NCBI GenBank assembly: GCA_933207985.1
Contig: OW240912.1
Coordinates: 233,434,628 to 233,498,627, forward strand
Direction of reading: 5' to 3'
Source of the DNA: Pelobates cultripes
Lineage: Eukaryota > Chordata > Amphibia > Anura > Pelobatidae
DNA: 64,000 nucleotides
In this document: piece after piece, positions 33,363-46,167 of the stretch
Layout of the letters: the number at the start of each line of letters is the position of its first letter
Numbering within the stretch: position 1 is the first letter of the stretch
Made by a program: the position numbers and the translations under genes
The notes under the pieces: model-generated
What the model was told of the DNA's origin: nothing
What the model saw: only the letters and a program-made list of their open reading frames with translations
The model's database searches: none

Positions 33363-35660
33363 TTATTATTGTCATTTATATAGCATCAACAGATTCTGTA
33401 GCACTTTACAATATTATGAGAGGGGGAGATGTAACTATAGATAGGACAATTACAAGAAAACTTACAGGAACGATAGGTTGAAGAGGACCCTGCTCAAACG
33501 AGCTTACAGTTTATAGAAGGTGGGGTGTAAAACACAAAAGGACAGGAAATAGCAATCAAATAAGGAGTGAGTGAAGCAGAGCTGGAAGAGAGAGTGAAGT
33601 ACTGCCCTTTAGGAGAGAGCAAGAGACAGGTATGTGAGGTAGAGGCTAGTCTGGGAAGCCATAAGCTTTCCTAAAGAGATGAGTTTTAAGGCACTTTTTA
33701 AACAATTGAAGACAAGGGGAGAGTATGATGGGGGTAGGCAAGCAATTCCATAGGAAGGGAGCCCACGAGAAGTACTGCACTGTGAGTTGGTGGATGCGAG
33801 CAGCGGACAGGAGAAGGTCACGGGCAAAGCGGAGAGACCGAGAAGGGGCATACCTATGGATCTGTGAAGAGATATAAGAGGGCTAGAATTGTTCAGTGCT
33901 TTATAGGTATGGGTTAGCACTTTGAATTGACTCCTATACAGGGATGTGTCTACCGCGAGGCAAACAAAGCATTTGCCTTGGGTGGCAATTTCCAGGGGGC
34001 GGCAAAAAAACGCCCACAAATGGCCAGGCAAATACCTTGTTTGCCTCGTTTTATGGGAGCCCAAGAGCTGGCCGGCTGACCACCTTTGGGCTCCCCCGGG
34101 GCAGGCGGGCGGTTGTTTCCCGGACAGGCGTCGAGGGAGCACTTTCCCTTGCGGTCTCTCTGTTCAGCTCCCTCGCGCGACCCGCAGTAATGCAATGAGC
34201 CGGAATATGGCATCATATTCTGGCTCCCGGCATCATTTTGCGGCACGCGAGGGAGTTGAGCAGAGAGCGCTCAGGGGAAAGTGCTCCCTCACCGCCCGCC
34301 TGCTTGCACATCCGGCCGACTTCCTGCCCAGCAACCCCACTGGACCCCAGGTGAAAAATCCACTCGGCTATCCCAAAAGTAGCAGGAATGTAAGGACGGG
34401 CAGAGGACCGAGTAGAGAGGAAAATCAGTCTGGTGGCAGCATTCATTACAGACTGTAGCAGGGCAAAACGGCTTTTCCGAAGACCAATTAGGAGAGGATT
34501 ACAATAATCCATGCGGGAAATTACTAGAGCATGGACAAGCTCCTTGGTAGCATCTTGCGTAAGAAAGGGGCAGATGTGGGCTATGTTTTTAAGATGGAAT
34601 TTACAGGATTTGGCAACATACTGGATGTGAGGCTCAAAGGTGAGGCCAGAATTAAGTATGATGCCAAGACAGCATGCTTGCAGGGATGGACTGATGGGGG
34701 AGCAAAAGAGGAGGATCAGTATTAGGATGAGGAAAGACAAGGAGCTCAGTTTTAGAGAGATTGAGTTTCAGAAAGCGGGAGGACATCCAGTCAGAGATGG
34801 AAGAGAGCAAGCAGTGACATGTTGCAGGACAGCAGGGGAGAGGTCCCGGGAGATATATCTGGGTGTCATCAGCGTACAGGTGGTAGTGGAATCAAAATGA
34901 GGTAATAAGTTTGCCAAGAGAGGCAGTATAAAGAGAGAATAGAAGGGGATCAAGGACATAGCCTGGGGGAACTCTAACCGAGACAGGACGAGGGGAGGAG
35001 GTATCATTAGAAAAAGAGACACTGCATAAGCATTGGGAGTGATAATAGGAAAACCACAAGAGGACAGAGTCACAAAGACCGAGTGATTGAAGAGTTTGAA
35101 GAAGGAGAGCATGATCAACGGTTTCAAAGGCAGCAGAGAGGTCAAGAAGAATTAGTATGGAGTAGTGGCCTTTGAATTTAGCTGTGATTAGGTCGTTAGT
35201 AACTTTGATAAGAGCAGTGTCAGTTGAGTGGAGAGGGCAGAAGCCAGATTGAAGAGGGTCAAGGAGAGAGTTGGAATTGAGGAAGTGAGACATACGGGTA
35301 AAGACAAGTCTTTCTAGAAGCTTTGAGGAAAAAAGGGAGCAGGGATATGGGACAATAGTTTGAGAGTGGGAATGGGTCCAGATATGTTTTTTTCAGGATA
35401 GGCACTACAGTGGCATGTTTAAGGACAGCAGGGACAAAGCCAGAAGAGAGAGAGCAGTTGTAGATGTGTGTTAAGGAAGGCACAAGACAGGGGGAGAGAG
35501 ATTTGATAAGGTGAGATGGGACAGGATCGAGTGGGCAAGTGGTGGGGTGAGAGAAAAGGAGAAGCACAGACACCTCTTGTTCAGTAGTTGGGAGAAAGTA
35601 TGAAGGATAGGAAAGGCATCTACGTGTAGTTGAGAAAGAGAATGGCAAGATGGGCAATAT
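33363..35660 (-). mobile_element. L2/CR1-like LINE, antisense, with an insertion
   Basis: The 3-prime end is at 33363 on the plus map (tatatagcatcaacagattc). Minus-strand frames give, from 35750 downward, DPVPSHLIKSLSPCLVPSLT and VPILKK (reverse transcriptase entry), [15 protein letters not shown] and [20 protein letters not shown] (palm motif A), [19 protein letters not shown] (normally GVPQGSVLGPLLF), FEPHIQYVAKSCKFHLKNIA and ISRMDYCNPLLIGL. The endonuclease is absent, and many frameshifts and stops are present. Codons for the catalytic YADD block are not visible in a continuous frame. A GC-rich segment interrupts it at about 33937-34390. Confidence 0.9.
33937..34390. mobile_element. GC-rich palindromic insertion inside the LINE
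   Basis: About 450 bases, far richer in G+C than the flanks, beginning cagggatgtgtctaccgcga. Inside lies a large imperfect palindrome centred near 34211: gagccggaatatggcatcat / atattctggctcccgg, flanked by gagggagcactttccc and its inverted counterpart ggggaaagtgctccctc. No coding potential is convincing. It is probably a non-autonomous DNA transposon. Exact borders are uncertain. Confidence 0.65.
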
Positions 35661-36416
35661 AATATTATTGTAATATATACAATAAACTAATTCTGTGGCA
35701 ATAACGGTAGCTAAGAGAGAAATTGTATCTATGTTATGTGTAATAGGCACTATCTGAGACAGAAGGTATTTGGTATGGTTTTATATCTCCACCCTTCCAG
35801 TCACTGCTAGAGGGGCAGAAATATGTTTTGCTAGAATATGTAGACCATAAATAGTAGGTTCAACATGTATATTTCTCTGTGTATAACCTATTACTGTACT
35901 AATCAAAATTAATGAGAAATTAAAATCTAATTTAAAAAATATGTACTCTTTAGTTCGTCTAGAAGGTGTGTCTGCTTTTAATGAAAATCTGATATTGTTT
36001 TCACAGTTTCAGGTTTTCTCTAGTATTCAAAGTATTGATGAGAATTTTATCATAGGATTTTGACAATCCAAAACCATTAAACACAACTATTCTCCCAGGC
36101 TCAGTTCTTATATTAAGTAATATTAAGGTACATGAGAGTGGAAATGCATTGAAAGCACACAAATATATTTCCAACAACCGCCAGAGTTCAGTAATGAACA
36201 CATGTGGGTATGAATGGGTATTCCTTCCAAGAAGACAGTCCAAAAATCCCATGTCAAAGAAAGTGGCAAAGCCAAGAATCAATGGAGTGTCTCTGCAAAT
36301 TGCTTTATGGCACCCACAAATTATTGCCATTAATTAAAGCTTTACATTATATAAGAAATTAAATTATTCAATCTAAAAAAATATAGAGTTATCTTCATCT
36401 CAAAATAAAACATTAC
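35661..36416. other. Intron, no feature seen
   Basis: AT-rich, adjacent to the AAA1-AAA2 exon. Confidence 0.5.
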
Positions 36417-36614
36417 CAGTATCATTGGCATCATTTGAGGTATTCTGATAATTTGAATTGAGAGTACTTGGCCATTCTGCTGCTACCAAAGATTTTAAAA
36501 CTGATGCCTCATCAGCAGACAGCTGTGGTAACCAGAAATTATTGATAGCAATGACCACTGCTTTGTCTTCAAGAGACAGCTGATGATCATCTTCACTTCT
36601 GGCCAATCCTTGAC
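36417..36614 (-). CDS. Dynein heavy chain exon, AAA1-AAA2 connection
   Basis: A 198-base exon with acceptor aatctctag and donor ACTG|gtaatg, phase 1 at both borders. It encodes an acidic start (SEDDHQLSLEDKAVVIAI) and then NNFWLPQLSADEASVLKSLV. This matches the dynein segment E...V..AL...N.PKL..DD...F..L..DLFPG that leads into AAA2. The expected FPGV is replaced by AAEWPSTL followed by a run rich in Asn, Ser and Thr, a longer and more polar insertion than usual. Confidence 0.85.
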
Positions 36615-37439
36615 CTAGAGATTAGATAAAAGCACACATAATCAAGTTAATTATTTATGTTCTATCATGTCATATTTACTTTGTAGGATGCTGTGCTCAA
36701 GAATGGTACAATCATGGATTTCCAAAGAATATTTAGACAAGGAACATTAAAACCATTAACGTTTCGATTCTTTTTGGGGCCCTCTGTTGAGAAAGCCCTC
36801 TAACAATTAATGTTTACTGACTGACACAGTTGAACTAGTGCTCCTATTTTAAAGGAAAAAACATTGACATTTATTTGGCTCAATATTTCAACAAGTGCAA
36901 CTATGTATATTTTTTTTTCTATTCAGTATAACAAGCATTTATTTCAAAACTTTTCTTAGTTTTTGTCGTCTGGATGCTCAATCTAGGTTTTCAGCCCTTC
37001 ACAAATTATTTATATGTATCTGACATGTACACTGAAATAATGGCAGGAAGAGTTAACTACTATAATGAATACAATGTATATGCCATTTTGTGATAAATAA
37101 ATCCTAAAAGTTATGCTTAACTGTGTCCATAGTACAAGGTTTCATTACACTAAGTAGAATCAACGTGGGTTTAACAAAGATTTAACAAAAACTAGCATAA
37201 GAATATTTACTTTGTCCATAAACAGAAAATGTTATGCATAGGTGGTACACATTTGAACAGCACAGAATACAGCTGGGCTCTAAATGTCTGTAGAGAGGTA
37301 ACATGAAGCCTAATAATAACATGATTCGATAAACAAGAAAATGTTTATTACTGCAGAAATTTAAAAAGTCTGTAGGTTTAGGAAGTTTTATATGGAGGCT
37401 CAAAATCAGCCTGCTTCAATGTTTCAGAAAACTAAAACA

Positions 37440-37700
37440 ACAGTACAATATATGCATGCTTTTGTGTGCAGTGTTGGTGTTTGAATAAAGGGGTGCATGA
37501 CTATAATTTGAGTATTACGTTTAAATGCATTGATGTCTTTGTATGTAGTGTGTCGTATTGAGTGTTTCAATGAAGGGGTGTACTTGTATATAATTTTACC
37601 ATTTGATTGCAGGGATGTCTTTGTATGTAATGTTTGCATTTGATTACATGTGTGTGTTTGCATGTAGTGATGATGTTTCATTGGTAGGATGTATGCACAT
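37440..37700. repeat. Degenerate minisatellite, ~85-90-bp unit
   Basis: Blocks of the type tttgaataaaggggtgcatg / tttcaatgaaggggtgtact and gatgtctttgtatgtagtgt / gatgtctttgtatgtaatgt recur with the same order two to three times. Confidence 0.65.
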
Positions 37701-37869
37701 ATACACATACATACATAATTACATAGATACACATACACATTGAGGCACACAGATACACACTGACACCCTTTTGTAAGTTTTGCAAATGCTTACAGCTGAA
37801 TTCTGGCTATGTGTGTATACTTTTTATTTAAACTGGTATACAGTGTAACATTCTTCATTCTTTCACTGG

Positions 37870-38095
37870 GTATATTAGTATTTTGGCAATTCTGTGCTTC
37901 GGCAATTCAGCTATTCGGCTATTCGGCAAATCCGAAATTTGTCACTTCGGATATTTGGACATTCGGTGCTTCAGCAGTTCGGTTTGGCACTTCGGAAATT
38001 TGGCTAGACGACAATTCAGCTATTCGAATGTCCGAATTGCCCAAAATTCATCCGAATTGACATTCGGAACGAAACGAATTGCACATGTCTAGTCC
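37870..38095. repeat. TTCGG-rich degenerate short repeat
   Basis: About 200 bases built of ATTCGG/CTTCGG words with 4-10 base spacers, giving an unusual density of CpG in an AT-rich intron. It ends in aacgaattgcacatgtctag. Confidence 0.75.
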
Positions 38096-40744
38096 ACACA
38101 AACACTGTCACTCAGACAGCCACTAGAGATGTTTTCTATTGCAGTTCTGCTATCTTTGCAGGTCCTCTCCCCAAAAAGATGCATTGAGTTACTGCACCTC
38201 TATGTGAAGATGTTGATTGGTGCAGTGCGGAGATTGCAGTGCATGCACGCTTCCCTATTGGGTATATAAAGTATAATCAAACTGCCTTCGACAAAACGTT
38301 AGTGTTTAAAAAGAATACTGCATCAAAATGGATTCAGTATTCAAGAGCGGGAGCTCATAACCCTAACCCATAGCACTTTCTAAGTCTAAATCTAAGCCCC
38401 TCTCAGCCTATAGTGTGGTGTACAGTGCTAAGCCCTGCATGTCTTGTTAAATGCTTTTTTATGCCATTTAATGATGCTTCAGACTATTCTACTGATTGGC
38501 AATTTTTTCAATGTAACTTATTTAAGTCAAGCTTTTTAAACAAAATCCTTTTGTTATCTTGTGAACAAAGCCTGATTTCTAAGGGCTGATTATCCCCAAA
38601 TCCCAAATGGCCATTTTATAGATTTACCACCTGTTCTTAGTGTCTTGTAATTTTAATTCAACGCACGGAGAACTCATGCGAACTACTGGATCACAATGAA
38701 ATTGGTCAGATTTCAAAATGTCAGTAACTGGTTAGCAATTCAAATGACCACGGCAGTAATTATGCCTTTTCATTTTCTGGCGTGTTGCGCTGCATTGAAA
38801 CTGACACAAATGCAGGGTTCGGTAATATCAGAGAAAGGAAATAAGTGTCCAAAATGATATGGAAATGCACCACTAAGAGATTAATAACTGTTCTTCTGGG
38901 AAGAGAGATGGCTTTTTTCAGTGGGTCGATTATTTGTAAGAAAGGGAAAAAGACTGTGATGCTATCTCTGCTAGAGGCAATCTGCCCTACATTATTACTC
39001 ACAAACTGTAATCAGTTCTGTCAGCTGTAGTCAGATGCATAGAGAAAATACAAGACAAATGCACAGATGTTTCCATATGTACAGAAAGAAATACAGACAG
39101 ACAGAGAGATAGCAAGAGAATATATGAGAGTGAGATAGCAAGAGAGAGAGTCCTTATGAAATCCAATGACAGTCAAACAGACAGACACATTTTGTTACAT
39201 AGTAACCAGCATAATTTAAGTCTTATTCCAACCTTTTTGTGGGATAGCGCTTATCCTATGTACAACAGCACCAGTGCAAACATAATTGGTGCAAATATAT
39301 TAAAAAACAAAACCATAGAAATGCTCCAAAACGGTGACACCAAATCTGATTTACTAATTGGCATTAGGAGATCTGCTCAGAAAATATGGTGACTAGAAAA
39401 TGGTGGCTATAATGGTGACTAGAAAATGGTGACTAGAATGGTGACTAACAAATGCCTTCACTCTATGGGGTGCAGGATAATACAGTAACTGGGTATGTGC
39501 CCTGTGAATGGCACTTTAGCCCCATTAAGTGCAATATTCTCTGCCCCAACTCCCCAGCGGCATATGATCAATTTATTAGGCCACTCTCCATTTATTGTAT
39601 AACATTTATTGGAATTTATGAATGTATTATGCAGATTCCAAATATACTTAAAACTGAGAAAGTCTAATGCATGTTTAGATTATTTAGAGTAATAGCAAAA
39701 AAAAAAATGTGCTTTGCAGTGCTGGTTTAAAATGACTTTGGTTCGATATATAACTGATACAATTCAGTAGCTGGAGGGGAATTTAAGCTCTGGAGTTTGG
39801 ATTCTAAACATTAATAAAGCACTTAATAACGTACAATTAGCTGTACTTTAAATCATTGCATAAATATGCTGTATAATCGTACAGAAAACAAAAAAGCCAA
39901 AAAGACACATAAATAGAGTTGTCCAAGATTTCCTCTGCGGTCTCCTCATAATTTGAATAGAACCATAAACAAACAGCCAATCCATGTTTAAATCAAATCA
40001 CCAAGACCCAAGTTTACATCAGTATATATTTTTTTCTACGAATATATTATGATATTGCTTTATTTTTATGAATCTTGCTGTCAGTGGAGGTTATTTCAAT
40101 GATGTAAAATTGAAGAATGACTTTGATATAGGATTTACTTTCTATTCTATCTGCATATACTGCCAGCATCGACTTCTGTCTTCCAAGAAAACATGGCAGT
40201 AATCACTTCTGGCTCACTAGAGTTATGTACTTAAACAACCAGTCAGTCTAACATGATTTGCAGCAACAAAAGTACATCCCAAGAATGTTGTTTTCATGTA
40301 ATGTAATACTGAATGAAAAGAGCAGACAGACCAGGTCAGCATAAGCTATAAAGCCACCCTGTACCTGTACAGCAGTTATGAATGTAATTTTTAAAAACAT
40401 TAATGTTTAAGTGGGGCCAAATATTTAGAGTCAATTATATATACAGGTATCTCCGTTATTAATGGTATTAATGGGAATCAATATAATATAAAAAAGGTCA
40501 ATAAAATGATTTTCAGTGAAGAAAAACATTTTTTATTTTGGTTTTATGACAAAAATAATATTATGGTTTCTATCCAAGTGATATGAGAAAATGTTATATG
40601 TATTAAAATATTGAATTATTCTAAATTTTAAAAAGCCCTGTATATCAATAAGGGAGGGAAGTATGACTATTGGACAAAGCCACCAATGTTAGACTTGGTA
40701 ACTTGATGATTGGTGCAAATTATTGTGGCAAATACATGTGGTTG
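38096..40744. other. Intron, mostly featureless
   Basis: Contains a small tandem repeat at 39386-39446 and purine-rich gagatagcaagagagag near 39110-39150. No exon found. Confidence 0.5.
39386..39446. repeat. Short tandem repeat (atggtgactagaaa units)
   Basis: Four to five imperfect copies of a 13-21 base unit containing atggtgacta. Confidence 0.8.
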
Positions 40745-41233
40745 TTTGCTACATACATTATATAAATATATTCGGGGCCAGTACAAACCATTATTTGGAA
40801 ATCTATTCATAAACAGGGCTTTGCATAGGACACCAGGTCACACATTTAGCCTGGAAGAAAGGAGATTTCATCTAAGGCAAAGAAAAGTTTTTTTTACAGT
40901 AAGAGCAATAAGGATATGGAATTCTTTGCCTGAAGAGGTGGTTTTATAAGAGTCCATACAGATGTTTAAACAGCAATTGGATAAATACTTACAAAAACAT
41001 AACATACAGGGATATAATTTCTAATTAGTCGGGTAATAGCTGCTTGATACAAGGCGACATCTGACTGCCATTTTGTGGTTAAGAAACTTTTTCCTACTTT
41101 GTTGCAAAATTGGGAGCGCTTCAGACTGGGTTTTTCGCGTTCTTTTGGATTAACAGCAAAAACATATGTGAGGAAGGCTGAACTTGATGAACGCAAGTCT
41201 CTTTTCAGCTATGTAACTATGTAACTATGTAAT
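40745..41233 (+). mobile_element. CR1/L2-like LINE, 3-prime end, copy 2
   Basis: Open for 79 codons: LYKYIRGQYKPLFGNLFINR, then the RRFHLRQRKVFFTVRAIRIW and NSLPEEVV block, which is the C-terminus of the LINE polyprotein. The 3-prime part ends with gctatgtaactatgtaacta repeats. It sits in the intron only about 165 bases from the AAA1 exon at 41397. Confidence 0.9.
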
Positions 41234-41396
41234 TTATGAAATAGCCCTTTCATACTCCTGATTAGAAAGACAGATGTCATGCTTCATAACTCTCTATACA
41301 AATTCAAAGTGATTATATAATAATGTACTGTATTAACATTCAAATAATTTATAACTGAAAATAAGTGAGCAAAACTTTAGAACTCATGTTGCCTAC

Positions 41397-41495
41397 CTAG
41401 CGTGGTGTGATGGTTCCTGTATAGTGATTTAAGGTTACTGCTTGCTTCACTAAGCAGATAGCGGAGTCCAGAAACCGATAAACATAGATGTTGTC
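41397..41495 (-). CDS. Dynein heavy chain exon, end of AAA1 (GLRYLL)
   Basis: Ninety-nine bases with acceptor tttatatccag and donor CGCTAG|gtaggc, phase 1 introns on both sides. The only open frame consistent with its neighbours reads QHLCLSVSGLRYLLSEA and on to HHTTL. It corresponds to the very conserved Q.HYDFGLRA..SVL..AG segment that closes AAA1; GLR and the following leucines are kept while HYDF has become HLCLS. The reading frame that begins GAC AAC instead hits a stop at the donor, which helps fix the frame. Confidence 0.82.
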   Translation of the reverse strand, partial: DNIYVYRFLDSAICLVKQAVTLNHYTGTITPR

Positions 41496-41598
41496 CTGGA
41501 TATAAAATTAGGGAACCAAGTACATAAGTTATGGTCATAACCAAAAATGGCAATGTATAAATGAGGTTTAGTTTTTTTTACAAAAGCAATATTCTAAC

Positions 41599-41703
41599 CT
41601 TTTCCAGCTGACCCAGATCCCAGCAGAGCTGGTTTGTATAGCTTTGTAAATGAATCAAGTAGGGTGGTGAGTTTCTGTGCCAAGGAAGTTACACGTGAAA
41701 AAC
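41599..41703 (-). CDS. Dynein heavy chain exon, AAA1 C-terminal helical part
   Basis: There are 105 bases between acceptor ccaattatctcag and donor GAAAAG|gttaga, with phase 1 introns on both sides. It encodes FSRVTSLAQKLTTLLDSF, then TKLYKPALLGSGSAGK. This follows directly on the Gly shared with the upstream exon and matches the dynein pattern GF..A..LA.K....Y.L...QLS. The linking Gly before QHL is built from both exons. Spacing to the next exon is only about 100 bases, so the two behave as a close exon pair within otherwise long introns. Confidence 0.85.
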
Positions 41704-42142
41704 CTGAGATAATTGGCAAGGGAAAAGAAAAATGTGTTATTTACTATGCGGTGTTTAATGATAACATTCATTATTGTAATCTTAGGCAGAATTATAGAAA
41801 AAAAAATTTATTCTAACATTATTTACTCACATTTAATGCAACACAGTATCAGAAAACACTGATGTAAAGCATTTCCAACATTTTCAATTTTAATGTTTTG
41901 TTCACCAAATCTGAAATGCAAAGCCTTTTTCTCAAAAATATTAATCATGCATACATTGGAAAATATCCCAACCTTGCAGTTAATATTACACTATCACAGA
42001 TCTGTTTATATCAGAATAAAAAATTAGCAAACCTATTTTCAAATAGCAAATCTATATTTTAGAGATCTTAAATCTTAAAAAACAACGTTTTGATTGTCAA
42101 ATGAAAAAATTTTATGTTTAAAGGAGTTATCTTTTTTATTAC

Positions 42143-42300
42143 TTAAAGGGACACTATAGTCACCAGAACAACTACAGTCTAATGTAGTTGTTCTGGTGTG
42201 CATCCTATCCAGTTTTCTTAATGTAAACACTACATTTTCAGGAAAACCTCGACTGGCAGTCAAGTAAATGGTTTAAACTGCTTTCTGGGTGAGTGCTGCA
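42143..42300. mobile_element. TTAA MITE, second family, one end only
   Basis: ttaaagggacactatagtca is followed by ccagaacaactacagtctaa and its inverted partner tgtagttgttctggtg. Only this end is recognisable; the sequence fades after about 42300. Confidence 0.75.
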
Positions 42301-43376
42301 CAGTGTGGAGACTTAACGTTTTCCTGATTTTTTTTTTTTTTACTATTCTCACTAGTCTTAGGGCTTATTTTCGGGGAATGTCTTATTTTCAGGAAAACAG
42401 GGTATTAACATATTGCAAACATAAAATGGAAATGATCTTGGCCTTTGTAGGGATCATTGTGAGACAAAATATTGCAAATATTTTGTGAAAACTATAAAAA
42501 AAAAAATAATTGTGTTAACATTTTGCTATTAATAATATGAATATTGATATGAATATTAATATGACAATATAAATTATTACAGAACCAGGCCCCCAATTTT
42601 GATTTAAAGAGATACTATTTATCTCTGATCCTAACTTTTTGTAGTTCAACCTAATTTTACAAATTGATGCAATGTAACATACAATAACTATATAGCTTAA
42701 AAATATAATTTAATGTGACAACAACAATCTATGTGATAGTAACATAATCAGTGATTATATAACATGTAACGAAGAAAATTGCTTCAAACATGTCATAATA
42801 TAATTTCCAGAGTAGACGATGAAATCTGGGTAATGAGCAATTCAGTTACTGACTCGAAGAATTTATCACCAACAAATGCAATAACTCAGCATAACCTACT
42901 ACATTAACATTTAATATTCTTCACCCTTTTATGACAGGGTATGACATAACAAGATCTCCTGCAATAAAGAAGCCTAAAGCGCATCAATTCTTGGAATAAC
43001 ATGTGCAGTTCCAGTATCAATTACTTGTTTAGAAAATATCTAGTTATAACTATTTATATAAATGGTTGCAAACCTAACTATTTCCAATCCACTCAGCAGC
43101 TAAACTATCTTGGAATTGTAAATACATCATATGCAATTGCATTAAAAAATAATAAAAATAACTATAACTATATTGGCCTGCAATAATATTATGTGGCATT
43201 ATAGGTCTGACAATTTAGAGAAACGGAAATGCATCATTTAGAATTGGCAGGTTTATACAATATCTTCTCCTTGTACAATCACTTCAGATACTAGAGAGAG
43301 CGTCCCTTGAAAATAATACTGATTATTTGTGAATGTGTGTAGCAGAAAAAGACTACTAAACTTAAAAGTAACATTT
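42301..43376. other. Intron, no feature seen
   Basis: AT-rich; no exon or recognisable repeat. Confidence 0.5.
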
Positions 43377-43384
43377 GTCTAGGG

Positions 43385-43775
43385 CAGGGGTAGGCAACCT
43401 TTTAGCAGCACTGTGCCGATATAGGATTGTGATGTCTCGTAGCATGCCGATCCTATTTTTTTTAAATTGAGGTGTGTATGCTGCCGTATTCTGCTTGTGT
43501 TATTTTTACTGTAATTGCTTTGTAGGCTGCTCTACTACAGTGTGGATTCCCATTCACAAGTGCTGGGAGTAAGTGATCTGAAATCACTTACTCTATGTGC
43601 TGCAATGCAAAAATTGAGAATTTTTCTTCACCACCTTTTCGTGTTAGCAGATATCTGAAGTTTCACTGAGATTCCTGATAGGCCAGAGCCTGTTTGGCTC
43701 TAGCAGCCTTGAGTGCTGTGGAAAGACACCTCGAGTGCCGTGCATGGCACTAGTGCCGTAGGTTGCCTACCCCTG
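43385..43775. mobile_element. hAT-type MITE with 8-bp target-site duplication
   Basis: 391 bp. Terminal inverted repeats caggggtaggcaacctttta and aggttgcctacccctg; flanks gtctaggg (43377-43384) and gtttaggg (43776-43783) form an 8-bp duplication with one mismatch, the hallmark of hAT elements. Non-coding. Confidence 0.9.
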
Positions 43776-43800
43776 GTTTAGGGCATTGGTTACCAAAACA

Positions 43801-43906
43801 ATCCTCATTGCCCACCAACAATCCAAGTTTTTTTTCAGTATCTCCATCGGAATGAAAATGGGAAACATAAATCCTGGACTGTTGGTGGGTAATGAGGACT
43901 TTTTGG
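43801..43906. repeat. Short MITE-like inverted repeat
   Basis: cctcattgcccaccaacaat is matched inverted by actgttggtgggtaatgagg. Arms are about 27 bases; it follows the hAT MITE within 30 bases. Confidence 0.8.
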
Positions 43907-46167
43907 AGAATCACTTGTCTAGGGGTAAAAAGGAGAGCAATGAGAGTTTATAGGTACATCAAACTCAACATATTATTACTGTCTTTCTTTAAATCCACAC
44001 CCTTCATTGCATTTATGTATACAATCCTTAATTTCTTCCTGTTGCCATGAAGACATTAATTCATTATGTTCCATCCTGTCCAATGAATGGAGATGGCCTT
44101 CTCTCCCCTACTGCCAATATGACCTTTTCAGTATTATGCTTTTTAACACAAGTTGGTGAACTGCTTACCCTAGCTATGCACAAAACCCGTGCCCAAGACC
44201 TCACCAGTTTTCCAGTTCCAGGACAGTTCATAAGTTTTGTTTTTGGAAATGGCAGGAAACAGCACTGGATGTATATTTTTTCAAAATTTAACTGCATTTC
44301 TTTTTTTTTCAGAAATGTCATCCCACTGCTATTTTCAGCATAGACATATTGGTAGTTCCTTGCTAATATTTCACTTACTGTTGTTAAGGGCCATAATCTG
44401 TATCTGTGTGTTCTTGCCTTACTCTGCTCCCAGGAATGGAGGCACACATGTATGGTCTCACAGCCCAAAGTTCTAAGACTGCTGTGATCTGGTTAAATCA
44501 TGGCTGGCACAGGAAGCATTTGCAGAGGTGAGGTGTGTATAGTATACTAATTTGTTCTGTACCTTCTGCATGGGAATGCTGGCAAGTGGAGCAATTGCCT
44601 CACTGGGCCACTAGCATACAGGGATTCTGGTCTGCAGCCTCATATCATTATTTTGCTACAAAATCAAATGGACATATATATGGATGGATATAATGATATC
44701 TTATAGCAGAGTACTGCAGAGGTGAGGCATCAGGCACAATTTTGCAGATCTTTTGCTATTCTAGCACTGCATGGATTATAAAATCCCAGTGGTCCCCACT
44801 TGCCCATTGGGATATTATGTTTACAGGAAAATCCAGGACTGAACAAGCTGCCAGACAATGACAGTATATATGGTGTCCCAGGTGTTTACAAATGAAGGAA
44901 GTGAGATGAGATAGTTCACACACAAGATTTTATTAGTGGCAAAGGAAACAAAGCCTATATCTCAAAAGTGTGCACAAACGCGTGCTGTCACTCATATGAT
45001 GTCACATCTCAGAACTGCAGAAATCTTAATTTGTTAGATGCATATATTGCATGTCCTTCTTGAGGGGGGAGGGAGGGGAGCATGCCATTCATATCCAGAT
45101 TTGTGAGCTATGTTTGCAAAGTCATTTGTTTATACTTGCCAATATGGCTAATGGATGCCGGCCCTCCTCTGACTTCAGGGCACCTACTGCTGTCAACTTC
45201 CCCAAAATGCTCTGAGTGCACATATGCTCTGGATATAATTTTATCATTTCATGTTTCTCTATATGAGTTCAAGCAGTAAACATGGAACATTTGTCATTTG
45301 CATTAGATGCTAAACTGTGCCAGTACAGCCTTGAATTATGTATCATCTAACTATAATAATATAGAGAGTTTAAAAAAAAAACGCACAACTACCAACTAAC
45401 TTTACATAGCCATCAGATTGTGACATTACATCCAAAGTAATTGCTCCTCTTTGAGTACAGTAACAAGGAAATACATATACATATCCACAGTTATAGTCTG
45501 TCTCTTCTACAGAAAGAGCAGCACATTTATTTCCTAGCAAAGTATTTATCCTTGAGATAAATCATATTTATTGGAGTTGCTGGTACAAGTCTTTGTCATT
45601 CTATTACAAACAGCAGCTTGAACAAGGCAGATATTCAGTTATTCTGGCGGAGAGTCCTCTCCTCAATAAACACATTAGATGCTTTTATACATTCCACTGG
45701 CTTGCTACCCTGCCATCCATCTGCTGTGGTGGCTTTACGCCTGCTTGCTATGACAGAATGCCAAATGTAGTTTTTTTTATCATGTAAATGCCAAGAATGA
45801 AGAGCAATTAAATATATTTCAAATCTCTTCTTTTCAGTGATGTGAGCATGTTTATTATTCACAATGACAACGAACTAATCCTAAACCTGTAAATCATAAA
45901 GTGACTGAAATAAATGCACTTGATGCAGAGCAGAATAGTCAGCAAAGTGAGATGGTATTTATTGTGTGCAGTGAAATGTTCATTGCTAATGAAATGAAAA
46001 AATTTCTAACCTGGAAGTAAATGTGCAACAAGTGACTGTGTAAAATGTTTGTGAATGTGACACGACATGATACAGTAAAAGTAGTGAGTTTCAGATCTAT
46101 ATTCTCTACAAAAGTTTGTTTTTGTTTTGTTTCTTTATCAACATTCACATAAAAAGACATGAAATAC
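43907..46167. other. Intron, no feature seen
   Basis: About 2.3 kb. Open frames at 44047-44476 and elsewhere have no recognisable domain and do not fit the dynein phases. Confidence 0.5.

Noticed and set aside
35259..35750. Possible host gene on the minus strand
   Set aside because: The translation is the reverse transcriptase entry of an L2/CR1-like LINE.
44047..44476. Three overlapping 80-134 codon frames
   Set aside because: No recognisable domain, frames overlap on both strands, and dynein phases on either side already match without them.
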